From: Deltaproteobacteria bacterium
Lineage (GTDB): Bacteria; Desulfobacterota; Binatia; Binatales; Binataceae
Length of the DNA stretch: 11,719 bases
NCBI GenBank assembly: GCA_021786815.1
Contig: JAJYMR010000347.1
Location: forward strand, 1-11,719
Direction: 5' to 3'
The notes under the pieces are model-generated. The model saw only the letters and a program-made list of their open reading frames with translations, ran no database searches and was not told the origin of the DNA. Every line of letters starts with the position of its first letter. The stretch's first letter is position 1. This document shows positions 1-6,022 of this stretch, one piece after another. Made by a program: the position numbers and the translations under genes.

Positions 1-227
1 CTCAGGACCGCAATTTTCCAAGGGGCGCGGTCCGAGGCCGATTATCCGCGGCGGCTCAAGATCCCGAATTTGGCGCGCCCATCGCAGGCCGTTTGTGGCG
101 GGGCGAAAACTCAAATCGCTCTCGCCCCACCGCGCCCGCTGGCGGATCAAGCCTCGTCGGACCACACGCCGGGTATTGGCTACTCTTCCCTTTAGGGAAG
201 GGGCTGGGGGTTAGGTCGCTCTTCGAC
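1..227. other. Left-edge non-coding stretch
   Basis: I see no convincing coding frame here. The stretch holds three short inverted repeats: GGACCGC (5-11) with GCGGTCC (27-33), GGGGCG (100-105) with CGCCCC (123-128), and the CTTCCC/GGGAAG hairpin at 185-200. It lies downstream of the minus-strand acyl-CoA dehydrogenase and probably carries its 3' end and that of an unseen neighbour. Nothing else is recognisable. Confidence 0.5.
185..200 (-). terminator. Short perfect hairpin downstream of acyl-CoA dehydrogenase
   Basis: CTTCCC (185-190), loop TTTA, GGGAAG (195-200) form a perfect 6-bp stem about 27 nt past the stop of the minus-strand acyl-CoA dehydrogenase. No U-tract follows on the minus strand, so it is at best a weak terminator. 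The flanking minus-strand text (ACCTAACCCCCAGCCCC then CTTCCC) resembles dispersed C-rich intergenic repeats that I recall from many environmental genomes, so it may be a repeat fragment instead. Confidence 0.3.
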
Positions 228-1466
228 TCAATTCCCGAAGTCCCAGCCCTCGCCGGAGTGATACTTCGTCAGCACGTTCTTCGCGATCAAAATCCTGTGC
301 ACCTCGTCCGGACCGTCCGCGATCCTGAGCGTCCGCGCTCCCGTGTACATCCCTGAAAGCGGAAGGTCGCCCGACACACCCGCCGCGCCCCATACTTGGA
401 TCGCACGATCGACCACCCGCTCGTAAGCCGCAGGAACGAAGATCTTGATCGCCGAGATATCCGTGCGCGGATCGCCGCCGCCGTTCATCTTCTCCGCGCA
501 ATGGATCGTCATCAGGCGCGACGCCTGGATATCGATATACGAGTCGGCGATGAACCCCTGGATGAACTGCTTGGTCTCGAGCTTGCCGCCGTGCACCTCG
601 CGCATCGTGGCCCGCTCGACCATCAGGTCGAACGCGCGCCACATCTGCCCGATCGAGTTCATGCAGTGATAGACGCGTCCCGCGCCGAGGCGATCCTGTG
701 CGGCGCGATGGCCCGAGCCGGCCTGTCCGAGAGCGTTGGTGAGCGGTACGCGCACGTCGTCGTAGATAATCTCGCAATGGTCGCTGCGATGGCCCCAGAC
801 CTCGACGCCGCGCACGATTTTCACGCCCGGCGTGTCCTTGGGCACGATTATCTGCGTCATCCGCCCGTTGTCGTGGCCGCTTCCTTCCGTGCGGCACATC
901 ACGATGAAGAAGTCGGCGCGAAATCCGTTCGAGGTAAACCATTTGTGACCATTGATAACCCACTGGTCGCCCTCGCGCCGCGCCGTGGTCTTGATCGAGC
1001 GCGGGTCGGAGCCGGCCGAGTCGGGCTCGGTCATCGAGAAGCCAGACTCCATCTTACCCTCGGTGAGCGGCACCAGCCATTTGCGCTTCTGCTCCTCGGT
1101 GCCGTACTTGAGCAGGATCTGCTGGTTGCCGGAGTTGGGCGCGACCACCCCGAACAGAGCCGCCGCTCCCATGCAGTAGGCGAGCACCTCGTTCATGTAT
1201 GCGTGTTCGAGGAAGTTGAGCCCGGCGCCGCCGTACTCGGGCGGAAGATGCGGCGCCCAGAGTCCCGCCTGCTTAACCTTCTGCTTGATCGACTCCCTTA
1301 GTTCCCGCGCCGCGCGCCGCTCTTCCTGCGTCGCGCCGTCACGCCATCCCGCCCACAGCTTGCGCTCGTTGGGGAGGATGTCGCGGTTGATGATCTGCGC
1401 GGTGAGCATGCGAATCTCATTGATGCGCGGATCGAGCGTCGGGACTGGTTTCACGTTCATCTGCAT
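228..1466 (-). CDS. Acyl-CoA dehydrogenase, ACAD10/ACAD11-type
   Basis: A 412-aa flavoprotein predicted to oxidise an acyl-CoA to the 2-enoyl-CoA and pass electrons to ETF. The order of domains is normal: helical N-domain (about 1-140), beta domain opening with MTEPDSAGSDP (145-155), and C-terminal helical domain with the FAD/adenine segment QVWGAAGVSGD (357-367). The C-terminal signature RIADGPDEVHR (381-391) is typical of the ACAD10/11-like branch. Asp384 falls where MCAD-type enzymes carry the catalytic Glu of the EGT motif, and this branch is known for Asp there. The start at 1466 is supported by AGAGGA seven bases upstream; an in-frame ATG two codons later is the alternative. The substrate cannot be read from sequence. 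In animals this branch handles hydroxyacyl-CoA-derived substrates together with an APH-like kinase, but no kinase gene lies in this window. It stands alone, divergent from the small cysteine-rich gene, with a palindrome 38 bp upstream that could be an operator. Confidence 0.93.
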   Translation of the reverse strand: MQMNVKPVPTLDPRINEIRMLTAQIINRDILPNERKLWAGWRDGATQEERRAARELRESIKQKVKQAGLWAPHLPPEYGGAGLNFLEHAYMNEVLAYCMGAAALFGVVAPNSGNQQILLKYGTEEQKRKWLVPLTEGKMESGFSMTEPDSAGSDPRSIKTTARREGDQWVINGHKWFTSNGFRADFFIVMCRTEGSGHDNGRMTQIIVPKDTPGVKIVRGVEVWGHRSDHCEIIYDDVRVPLTNALGQAGSGHRAAQDRLGAGRVYHCMNSIGQMWRAFDLMVERATMREVHGGKLETKQFIQGFIADSYIDIQASRLMTIHCAEKMNGGGDPRTDISAIKIFVPAAYERVVDRAIQVWGAAGVSGDLPLSGMYTGARTLRIADGPDEVHRILIAKNVLTKYHSGEGWDFGN

Positions 1467-1503
1467 GATGGCTTCCTCTGTGGGCCGAAGCGCGTCGCGC
1501 CCG

Positions 1504-1533
1504 CTCGAACGTCCGGCGAACCGGCGGTTCGAG
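1504..1533. promoter_or_regulatory. 30-bp imperfect palindrome upstream of acyl-CoA dehydrogenase (candidate operator)
   Basis: CTCGAAC (1504-1510) pairs with GTTCGAG (1527-1533) and CCGG (1513-1516) with CCGG (1521-1524). Two mismatched positions separate the outer and inner stems and four bases (CGAA) form the centre. It lies 38-67 bp upstream of the minus-strand start, where a TetR/GntR-type repressor of a fatty-acid gene would bind. No such regulator gene is in the window, so the operator role is inference. Confidence 0.4.
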
Positions 1534-1563
1534 GTGTGCGGGCGGCCTGGTGCCGCGATGGGA

Positions 1564-1588
1564 GCGAACGATGTATGGTCGCGTTCGC
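1564..1588. promoter_or_regulatory. Inverted repeat GCGAACG/CGTTCGC
   Basis: Perfect 7-bp arms GCGAACG (1564-1570) and CGTTCGC (1582-1588) flank an 11-bp centre. This is a second dyad in the same divergent region, about 58 bp centre to centre from the 1504-1533 palindrome, and it shares the CGAAC core with it. It could be a second binding site or chance in GC-rich DNA. Confidence 0.25.
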
Positions 1589-1810
1589 CGGCGACGCGCT
1601 TTCAGCCGCGTTTTCCATTCCGGATTTCCATACAGATTCCCACCGATATCCGGCGGTTTGCAATCCCGGCGAAAGCCCGCGAGCCAAGGAGCATGCTTTC
1701 GGGACGCGGCGGGCGGTTCGGGATGCATTCACGTCGATTTCGCTTGTTGCAGCGCTGGACGGCTTGCTAGAGTCGGCGCACATGGCATCTTCGGAGAACT
1801 GGAGAGACCT

Positions 1811-2026
1811 ATGAAAAAGCTGTTTTTGGTCTCCGCCGCCGCCCTGTCTCTGTTCTGCCTTTCCGGAGCGAGCATCGGCAGCGGCGGCAGCCCGCTCAAT
1901 GCGATTCTGGCCGCCGATGCACCTCCCCAGTGTTGCGTGAAGCATGAGGGATGCTGCCCGGGCAGTTCCTGCTGCCCAAAGGGCCAGCATTCCGAGCACG
2001 TCGGCTGCGCGCGCTCGCATCGTTAG
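1811..2026 (+). CDS. Small secreted cysteine-rich protein (CC-x5-CC-x4-CC)
   Basis: A 71-aa protein of no family I recognise. Residues 1 to about 23 look like a Sec signal peptide: MKK, then a hydrophobic run AAALSLFCLSGA. A plausible cleavage site lies either near residue 20 or after the AILAADA stretch (31-37). The Cys16 context (LSLFC) is a poor lipobox because Phe precedes the Cys. The mature part carries three Cys pairs (41/42, 48/49, 54/55) and a lone Cys66, plus His45, His60, His63 and His70, so it could bind a soft metal or be disulphide-knotted in the periplasm. The start is fixed by GGAG six bases upstream and by the classic signal-peptide N-terminus. GC-rich third positions and the Cys pattern argue that it is real. 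It lies alone between a divergent acyl-CoA dehydrogenase and argC and shows no functional link to either. Its function is unknown; metal handling is my inference. Confidence 0.75.
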   Translation: MKKLFLVSAAALSLFCLSGASIGSGGSPLNAILAADAPPQCCVKHEGCCPGSSCCPKGQHSEHVGCARSHR

Positions 2027-2179
2027 CGCGCGTCTTCGGGACCGGCCCCACACCGACCGGCGTTGAGCCCGTCTCATCAGAGGCGGCGCGGCGGTTTTTC
2101 CGGCGCCTGTCCGGTGGTCGATAGTACCGGTCGTCGCAGAGCCGGTCCTTTTACCTATCCGGACGATCGTCACGGCGTC

Positions 2180-2207
2180 AAAAAGCCGCGTCAGCTTAAC
2201 GGTTTTT
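2180..2207. terminator. Weak bidirectional terminator-like dyad
   Basis: AAAAA (2180-2184), one bulged G, CCG (2186-2188) pair with CGG (2200-2202) and TTTTT (2203-2207). The T-run follows the stem on the plus strand, so it could end the transcript of the small cysteine-rich gene. The GC part is only three pairs, hence low confidence. Confidence 0.25.
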
Positions 2208-2248
2208 CCACACCTTCGGGCAAATATCCCCGTAAACCGCCCGCAACC

Positions 2249-2271
2249 GGCGAGCAATCAATTGGCTCGCC
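2249..2271 (+). promoter_or_regulatory. Stem-loop in the argC leader
   Basis: GGCGAGC (2249-2255) and GCTCGCC (2265-2271) are perfect 7-bp arms around a 9-nt loop, ending 68 bases before the argC start. No T-tract follows. It may be an operator or a leader structure; I cannot match it to a known ARG box. Confidence 0.3.
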
Positions 2272-2339
2272 CCGGCTATTCGTGCTATCTGGTAAAAACC
2301 GACGCTGCACAAAAGAGTGAGATTCCGGGTACACCCCTG

Positions 2340-3395
2340 ATGAGTTCGAGTGACAGGGCTAGAATCGGTGTTGTCGGAGCCTCCGGATACTCGGGTATCG
2401 AGGCAGTCCGGCTCCTTGCAACCCATCCGTTCGTCGAACTGACCGTCCTGACCTCGGAGCATTACGCCGGGCGCGAGGTCGCCGACGTTTACCGCCATCT
2501 GTCGGGCGTGGACCTGCCCGCCTTCGAGGAGCTTCGTCCCGACCTGGTCAAACAGCGCGCCGAGGTCGTTCTGTCGTGTCTGCCCGAAAGGGTCGGCGCA
2601 AGCCTTATCGCCGAATTGATTATGAGCGGCGTGCGGGTGATCGATCTTTCGGCCGATTTTCGCCTGAAGGATCCGGCCGCGTATCGCGCCACCTACGGCG
2701 TGGAGCATCCCGCCCCGACCCTGCTGCGCGAAGCGGTTTACGGACTTAGCGAGTTCCATCGCGGACAGCTCCGCGAGGCTCGCGTGGTGGCGAATCCGGG
2801 ATGCTACCCGACGGGCGCGCTGCTCGGAATCCTGCCGCTCATCCGGCGTGACCTGGTCGAGCCATCGTCGATAGTGATCGACGCCAAGTCCGGGACCACC
2901 GGCGCGCGGCGCGCTCCGCAGCTCGACCAGCTTTTTGCGGAGGTCAACGAGAACTTCCGCGCTTACAAGGTCGGAACCCATCGCCACACACCCGAGATGG
3001 AGCAGGAGATCGGAAACCTGCTCGGGCGCGAGGTCGCGGTGATGTTCGTGCCGCATCTTCTGCCGGTGACGCGCGGCATCCTGACGTCAATCTTCATGCG
3101 CCCGCGCAACGGCACCACCGAGCAGGACGTGCGCAACGCCTTCGAGGCGAGCTTCGCGAAGTCCCGCTTCGTGCGCCTGCTCAACCCGGGCGAGTTGCCC
3201 GAGCTGAAAAACGTGCGCGCGACCAACTTCTGCGAAATAGCGGCGACTCTCGATCGCCGCTCGGGCACGCTCCTCGTCCTGACCGCCATCGACAACCTCG
3301 GCAAGGGCGCAGCCGGCCAGGCGATCCAGAACATGAACCTGATGCTCGGTTACGACGAGGCTGCGGGACTGCTCGGCGTCGCGCCGGTTCCCTGA
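2340..3395 (+). CDS. argC: N-acetyl-gamma-glutamyl-phosphate reductase
   Basis: A 351-aa cytosolic enzyme that reduces N-acetyl-glutamyl-5-phosphate with NADPH to N-acetylglutamate semialdehyde, the third step of arginine biosynthesis. Residues 8-20 form the dinucleotide-binding loop IGVVGASGYSG. The catalytic Cys155 sits in ANPGCYPTGA (151-160) and the conserved His pair in GTHRHTPEM (212-220), while the dimer/substrate segment DAKSGTTGAR (181-190) and the C-terminal TAIDNLGKGAAGQAIQNMN (315-333) complete the family pattern. Length is usual for the long-chain ArgC type. I chose the ATG at 2340 because the family begins a few residues before IGVVGAS. An upstream TTG at 2262 would add 26 unlikely residues. 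No strong Shine-Dalgarno precedes 2340. No other arg gene is adjacent; it converges on the pirin gene 21 bp away. Confidence 0.96.
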   Translation: MSSSDRARIGVVGASGYSGIEAVRLLATHPFVELTVLTSEHYAGREVADVYRHLSGVDLPAFEELRPDLVKQRAEVVLSCLPERVGASLIAELIMSGVRVIDLSADFRLKDPAAYRATYGVEHPAPTLLREAVYGLSEFHRGQLREARVVANPGCYPTGALLGILPLIRRDLVEPSSIVIDAKSGTTGARRAPQLDQLFAEVNENFRAYKVGTHRHTPEMEQEIGNLLGREVAVMFVPHLLPVTRGILTSIFMRPRNGTTEQDVRNAFEASFAKSRFVRLLNPGELPELKNVRATNFCEIAATLDRRSGTLLVLTAIDNLGKGAAGQAIQNMNLMLGYDEAAGLLGVAPVP

Positions 3396-3416
3396 AAGCG
3401 CCGCCGCGCGCGAAAC

Positions 3417-4112
3417 TCACGGCAGGTCGAAGAGCAGCAGTTGCGCGTCCGAAAGCGCGCTGAATTCAAGCGCGCTCTCCGATTCGACGCCCGCGCCGTC
3501 GCCCTCATTTAGCTCGACTCCGTTCATCCGAACGCGCCCGCGCGCTACGTGTATCCAGGCGCGCCTGCCGTCGCCGATTTGCACCCGCGCCGAGTTCCCG
3601 GTCCCGAGCGCGCCGACACTGAGCCGCGCATCCTGGTTAATCGTAAGCGAGCCGCCCTGTCCGTCGGGAGAAACGACCAGGCGCGGGAAATCGTTCTCCG
3701 CGCGCTCGAAACGCTTCTGCTCGTAACCGGGCGCGAGCCCAGGCCGGTCCGGCAGGAGCCAGATTTGGAGCAGATGAAGCGGCTCGGTCGCCGAGGAGTT
3801 GAACTCGCTGTGCACGATCCCGCGCCCGGCCGTCATCCGCTGAACCTCGCCGGGCCGAATGACGGAGCCGTTGCCCAGGTTGTCGCGATGCGCGAGCGCG
3901 CCGTCGAGCACGATCGTCACGATTTCCATGTCGCGATGGGGATGCGAGGGAAAACCGCCGCCGGCCGCAATCCGGTCGTCGTTGATCACCCGGAGCACTG
4001 AGAATCCCATGTGGTTCGGATCGTAGTACTCGGCGAATGAAAACGTATGGCGGCTTGAGAGCCACGGAAGGCTCGTTTGGCCGCGCTCTTGCGCACGTCT
4101 TGGCGTGATCAT
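3417..4112 (-). CDS. Pirin-family bicupin (YhhW-like)
   Basis: A 231-aa bicupin of the pirin family, cytosolic and metal-binding. The N-terminal cupin carries the full ligand set: His57 and His59 in FPSHPHRDME (54-63), then His101 and Glu103 in GRGIVHSEFN (96-105). The C-terminal cupin (about 145-231) lacks such ligands, as usual. Related E. coli YhhW has quercetin 2,3-dioxygenase activity in vitro, but the true substrate of most bacterial pirins is unknown. GGGAG eight bases upstream supports the start at 4112. It follows wrbA by 38 bp on the same strand, so the two are probably co-transcribed. Together with the MarR-type regulator this suggests a role in handling quinones or other electrophilic aromatics, which is inference from context. 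Confidence 0.93.
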   Translation of the reverse strand: MITPRRAQERGQTSLPWLSSRHTFSFAEYYDPNHMGFSVLRVINDDRIAAGGGFPSHPHRDMEIVTIVLDGALAHRDNLGNGSVIRPGEVQRMTAGRGIVHSEFNSSATEPLHLLQIWLLPDRPGLAPGYEQKRFERAENDFPRLVVSPDGQGGSLTINQDARLSVGALGTGNSARVQIGDGRRAWIHVARGRVRMNGVELNEGDGAGVESESALEFSALSDAQLLLFDLP

Positions 4113-4150
4113 GGCGGTTACTCCCTCGCGTTTGCCGCGTTATCGGCGAT

Positions 4151-4774
4151 TCAGCGCGACGAGGCCAGGCGCTTTGCGATTTCGGCGACGTGCCGGCCCT
4201 GGAAGCGCGCGATCGCAAGTTCGTTTTCGCTCGGCTGGCGCCGCCCGTCGGACCCGGTAATCGTGGTCGCGCCGTAGGGCGTGCCGCCGCTCATCTCGGA
4301 AAGGTTGTTCATCTCGGGAATCGTGTACGGAACGCCGACCACGATCATGCCGTGATGGAACAGCGTGTTGTGAAAGCTCGTGATCGTGGTCTCCTGTCCT
4401 CCGTGCTGGCTCGCGGTGCTGGTGAAAACGCTGCCGACTTTCCCCGCCAGCGCGCCCTTGACCCAAAGGCCTCCGGTCTGGTCGAGAAAGTTGCGCATCT
4501 GCGCGGCCATGTTTCCGAAGCGCGTCGGCGTTCCGAAGATTATCGCGTCAGCCTCGGCGAGGTCCTGCGGCGCGGCGACGGGAACGTGCGCAAAAGCGGC
4601 TCGCGCGGCCTTGGCGCCGCTTTTCTCCAGGATGTCGCCGGGGACAAGCTCGGGCACCTGGAGGAGTTGAACTTCCACGCCGGACACCTCGCGCGCTCCA
4701 ACGGCGACCGCCTCGGCCATCCGGTGGACGTGTCCGTACATGCTGTAGAAGACGATTTGCAATTTGACCGACAT
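4151..4774 (-). CDS. wrbA: NAD(P)H:quinone oxidoreductase WrbA
   Basis: A 207-aa flavodoxin-like FMN enzyme that reduces quinones by two electrons to hydroquinones and so avoids semiquinone radicals; the family forms tetramers in the cytosol. The FMN phosphate loop is FYSMYGHVHRMAE (9-21), and the flavin-contacting segments are PTRFGNM (83-89), TSTASQHGGQE (118-128) and SGGTPYGATT (162-171), all in the WrbA order. Length is typical. The start at 4774 has a good Shine-Dalgarno, AGGAG (minus strand, 4784-4788), nine bases upstream. A palindrome matching the one in the upstream regulator promoter lies at 4794-4807, only 20 bp before the start, so repression by the neighbouring MarR protein is likely. 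Pirin follows by 38 bp. Confidence 0.96.
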   Translation of the reverse strand: MSVKLQIVFYSMYGHVHRMAEAVAVGAREVSGVEVQLLQVPELVPGDILEKSGAKAARAAFAHVPVAAPQDLAEADAIIFGTPTRFGNMAAQMRNFLDQTGGLWVKGALAGKVGSVFTSTASQHGGQETTITSFHNTLFHHGMIVVGVPYTIPEMNNLSEMSGGTPYGATTITGSDGRRQPSENELAIARFQGRHVAEIAKRLASSR

Positions 4775-4793
4775 TTGGCGTTTCTCCTATTGG

Positions 4794-4807
4794 TTCGAAT
4801 TCAAAAT
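4794..4807 (-). promoter_or_regulatory. Candidate MarR operator upstream of wrbA
   Basis: TTCGAATTCAAAAT on the plus strand, an imperfect dyad centred on GAATTC. The minus-strand text CATTTTGAATTCGAA matches 13 of 15 positions of the copy in the regulator promoter (TATTTTGAATTCAAA, 5316-5330). It sits between the end of the regulator gene and the wrbA Shine-Dalgarno. A CATTTT -10-like hexamer overlaps it, but I find no clear -35. Confidence 0.6.
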
Positions 4808-4835
4808 GACTTTGGCGATGAAAAAAACCGCGCGT

Positions 4836-5297
4836 TTATAATTCAACCGAGCGCGCCTCGGTTCCGAGTTTTCCGCAAAGCCGCGCGAGTTCGCCCTGCT
4901 CGGCCGCGGTAAGCGCCGAGAAAAGACGGGCGATGTCCGCCGCGTGGCCGGGGAAAACGCCCTTGATGAAGCGGCGGCCCTCCGCAGTAAGCTCCACTGT
5001 CACGAAGCGCCGGTCCTCGGGCCCGCGCCTGCGCCTTACCAGTGCGCGGCGCTCGAGATTGTCGAGCACGGTGGTCACGTTGCCTCCGCTTCGGAGCAGC
5101 TTTCGTCCAAGCTCGTTCTGACACATCGGACCCAGATGGAGCAGCGCTTCGAGCACGCCCAGTTGTCCTATCGTCAGGCCGTGGCGCGCAAGTGCACCGG
5201 CAAGCCGCGCCGCGATAGTCTCGGAAGCGCGGGTGAGTTTGATATAGGCGTTGAGCGCAAGCCTTTCGCGCTGGGTGCCCTGGTAATGGGTCGGCAT
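4836..5297 (-). CDS. MarR-family regulator, MhqR-like
   Basis: A 153-aa dimeric winged-helix repressor. Helix 1 region LALNAYIKLTRASETI (13-28), the HTH about 57-85 (CQNELGRKLLRSGGNVTTVL, 59-78) and the wing with RGPEDRRFVTVELTAEG (91-107) follow the MarR order. The stretch from NVTTVLDNLERR through DRR, LT..G and VFPGH resembles the MhqR branch, which in Bacillus represses quinone-detoxifying genes. Cys59 at the start of the DNA-binding domain and Cys141 near the C-terminus are the only cysteines, so thiol sensing is possible. The frame stays open far upstream, but ATG 5297 gives the family-length N-terminus and lies just after a consensus promoter. There is no strong Shine-Dalgarno. It lies 61 bp upstream of wrbA and 52 bp downstream of the GNAT gene, same strand. 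Candidate operators occur in its own promoter and before wrbA. Confidence 0.92.
   Translation of the reverse strand: MPTHYQGTQRERLALNAYIKLTRASETIAARLAGALARHGLTIGQLGVLEALLHLGPMCQNELGRKLLRSGGNVTTVLDNLERRALVRRRRGPEDRRFVTVELTAEGRRFIKGVFPGHAADIARLFSALTAAEQGELARLCGKLGTEARSVEL
4845..4863 (-). terminator. Stem-loop at the 3' end of the MarR gene
   Basis: AACCGAG (4845-4851) and CTCGGTT (4857-4863) form a perfect 7-bp stem with a 5-nt loop inside the last codons of the regulator gene. A T7 run on the minus strand (plus 4821-4827) follows about 17 nt downstream, too far for a classic terminator. The 3'-proximal GCGCGG before the T-run could also pair back into this region, so a partial attenuator between regulator and wrbA is conceivable but unproven. 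Confidence 0.25.
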
Positions 5298-5315
5298 TGA
5301 TTTCAACTCAAATCG

Positions 5316-5327
5316 TTTGAATTCAAA
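5316..5327 (-). promoter_or_regulatory. Candidate autoregulatory MarR operator (perfect 12-bp palindrome)
   Basis: TTTGAATTCAAA is a perfect palindrome overlapping the 3' end of the -10 box and the expected transcription start of the regulator gene. A second, looser dyad, GATTT (5299-5303) with AAATC (5310-5314), follows next to the start codon and repeats the minus-strand TTTGA word. The position is ideal for autorepression. I recall that the Bacillus MhqR operator also has a CGAATTCG-type core, which would fit, but that is from memory. Confidence 0.6.
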
Positions 5328-5353
5328 ATAATTCCGGCCAGCCTTCCTGTCAA
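5325..5353 (-). promoter_or_regulatory. Sigma70-type promoter of the MarR gene
   Basis: On the minus strand, TTGACA (plus 5348-5353) is a perfect -35 and TATTTT (5325-5330) a fair -10, separated by exactly 17 bp. The start would fall near 5318, about 20 nt before the ATG. The -35 box contains the TGA stop codon of the upstream acetyltransferase gene (5350-5352), so the regulator-wrbA-pirin unit has its own promoter. Confidence 0.7.
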
Positions 5354-5922
5354 GCGGCGTGATTGCGCGCGCTCCACTCGTTCTCCAGAAGCGCGAACAG
5401 GCATTCGTCGCGCCATCGCCCGCGCGCCCACACGCTCGCCACAAGGCGGCCTTCCAGCCGAAAGCTGAGGCGGTCGAGAAGCGCGAGCGCGCGGACGTTT
5501 TCGTCCTGCGTGACCGCGACCAGGCGATGCAGTCCGAGGCGCGAGAATGCGTGATCGACGACCCCGCGCACCGCCTCAGAAGCAAACCCCCTGCCCTGCC
5601 AGGCGCGGGCGAAGCTGAAGCCGATTTCGGCCTGCCGCGGGTCGTGAACGTCAACGATAAGTCCGCAGTCTCCGATAAGCGCGTTGCTTCCCCTGAGCGC
5701 GGTCGCGAAATGGAACCATCGCCCGGGCGTCCCCGGCTTCACGACCTGTTGCTCGCGGATGAAATGGACGGCGTCGCGGCGGCGGAACGGCAGGTCCCAT
5801 CCCTGGAACCGCGCGACCTCGGGATCGTTGCGATAGGCGAGCAGCGGCACAAGATCCGCGTCGCGAAACCGCCTGAGCGTGAGCCTTGGAGATTCCAGAT
5901 GGGTAAGCGGAGCCCATTCCAT
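5350..5922 (-). CDS. GNAT acetyltransferase, RimJ/RimL-like
   Basis: A 190-aa acetyl-CoA-dependent N-acetyltransferase. The N-terminus (LESPRLTLRRFRDADLVPLL, 9-28) is the usual RimJ/RimL opening. The acetyl-CoA-binding motif A is WQGRGFASEAV (108-118), preceded by the strand AEIGFSFAR (98-106) and followed by HRLVAVTQDENVRALALLDRL (132-152 region), whose NxxxxxLLxRLGF-like helix is characteristic. The substrate (protein N-terminus, amino acid or drug) is not evident. I start it at 5922 because GAGGAG lies seven bases upstream; an in-frame ATG at 5967 would add 15 Arg/Ala-rich residues with no ribosome site. It is on the same strand as, and just upstream of, the MarR-wrbA-pirin genes, but these have their own promoter, so co-function is uncertain. 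Confidence 0.92.
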   Translation of the reverse strand: MEWAPLTHLESPRLTLRRFRDADLVPLLAYRNDPEVARFQGWDLPFRRRDAVHFIREQQVVKPGTPGRWFHFATALRGSNALIGDCGLIVDVHDPRQAEIGFSFARAWQGRGFASEAVRGVVDHAFSRLGLHRLVAVTQDENVRALALLDRLSFRLEGRLVASVWARGRWRDECLFALLENEWSARNHAA

Positions 5923-6022
5923 GGCCGTACTCCTCGCGCGCGCCGCAAAGCCGCCGCGAGCGCGCATCGGACTGCGCGGGGGCGTTCAGGCGCCGGTAGG
6001 AAATCGTCTCGGGAGAAGTGAA

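Larger units (their letters stand above)
1467..1810. other. Divergent intergenic region, fadE-like gene / small secreted protein
   Basis: This region holds no supported gene. It contains two inverted repeats (1504-1533 and 1564-1588), the ribosome binding site of the minus-strand acyl-CoA dehydrogenase at its left end and, at its right end, a weak plus-strand promoter candidate (TTGTTG at 1744-1749, 18-bp spacer, TAGAGT at 1768-1773). The ribosome binding site GGAGAG (1801-1806) serves the gene at 1811. Confidence 0.5.
2027..2339. other. Intergenic region between cysteine-rich gene and argC
   Basis: No gene is supported in these 313 bases. Three structures are visible. The first is a bulged hairpin at 2085-2107, GGCGC..CGG with loop TTTTT and CCGGCGCC, about 60 nt after the small gene. 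The second is a weak A/T-flanked dyad at 2180-2207, AAAAAgCCG with CGGTTTTT, with the look of a bidirectional terminator. The third is the hairpin at 2249-2271. No convincing sigma70 promoter or Shine-Dalgarno site for argC is seen. Confidence 0.45.

Noticed and set aside
396..1301. Long plus-strand open frame (about 300 codons) antisense to the acyl-CoA dehydrogenase
   Set aside because: Composition is Arg/Ala/His-rich, no family resemblance, and it mirrors a clear dehydrogenase; typical shadow frame of GC-rich DNA.
1457..2257. 266-codon minus-strand frame across the divergent region and the small cysteine-rich gene
   Set aside because: Runs antisense to a convincing signal-peptide gene and through palindromes; no homology recognised.
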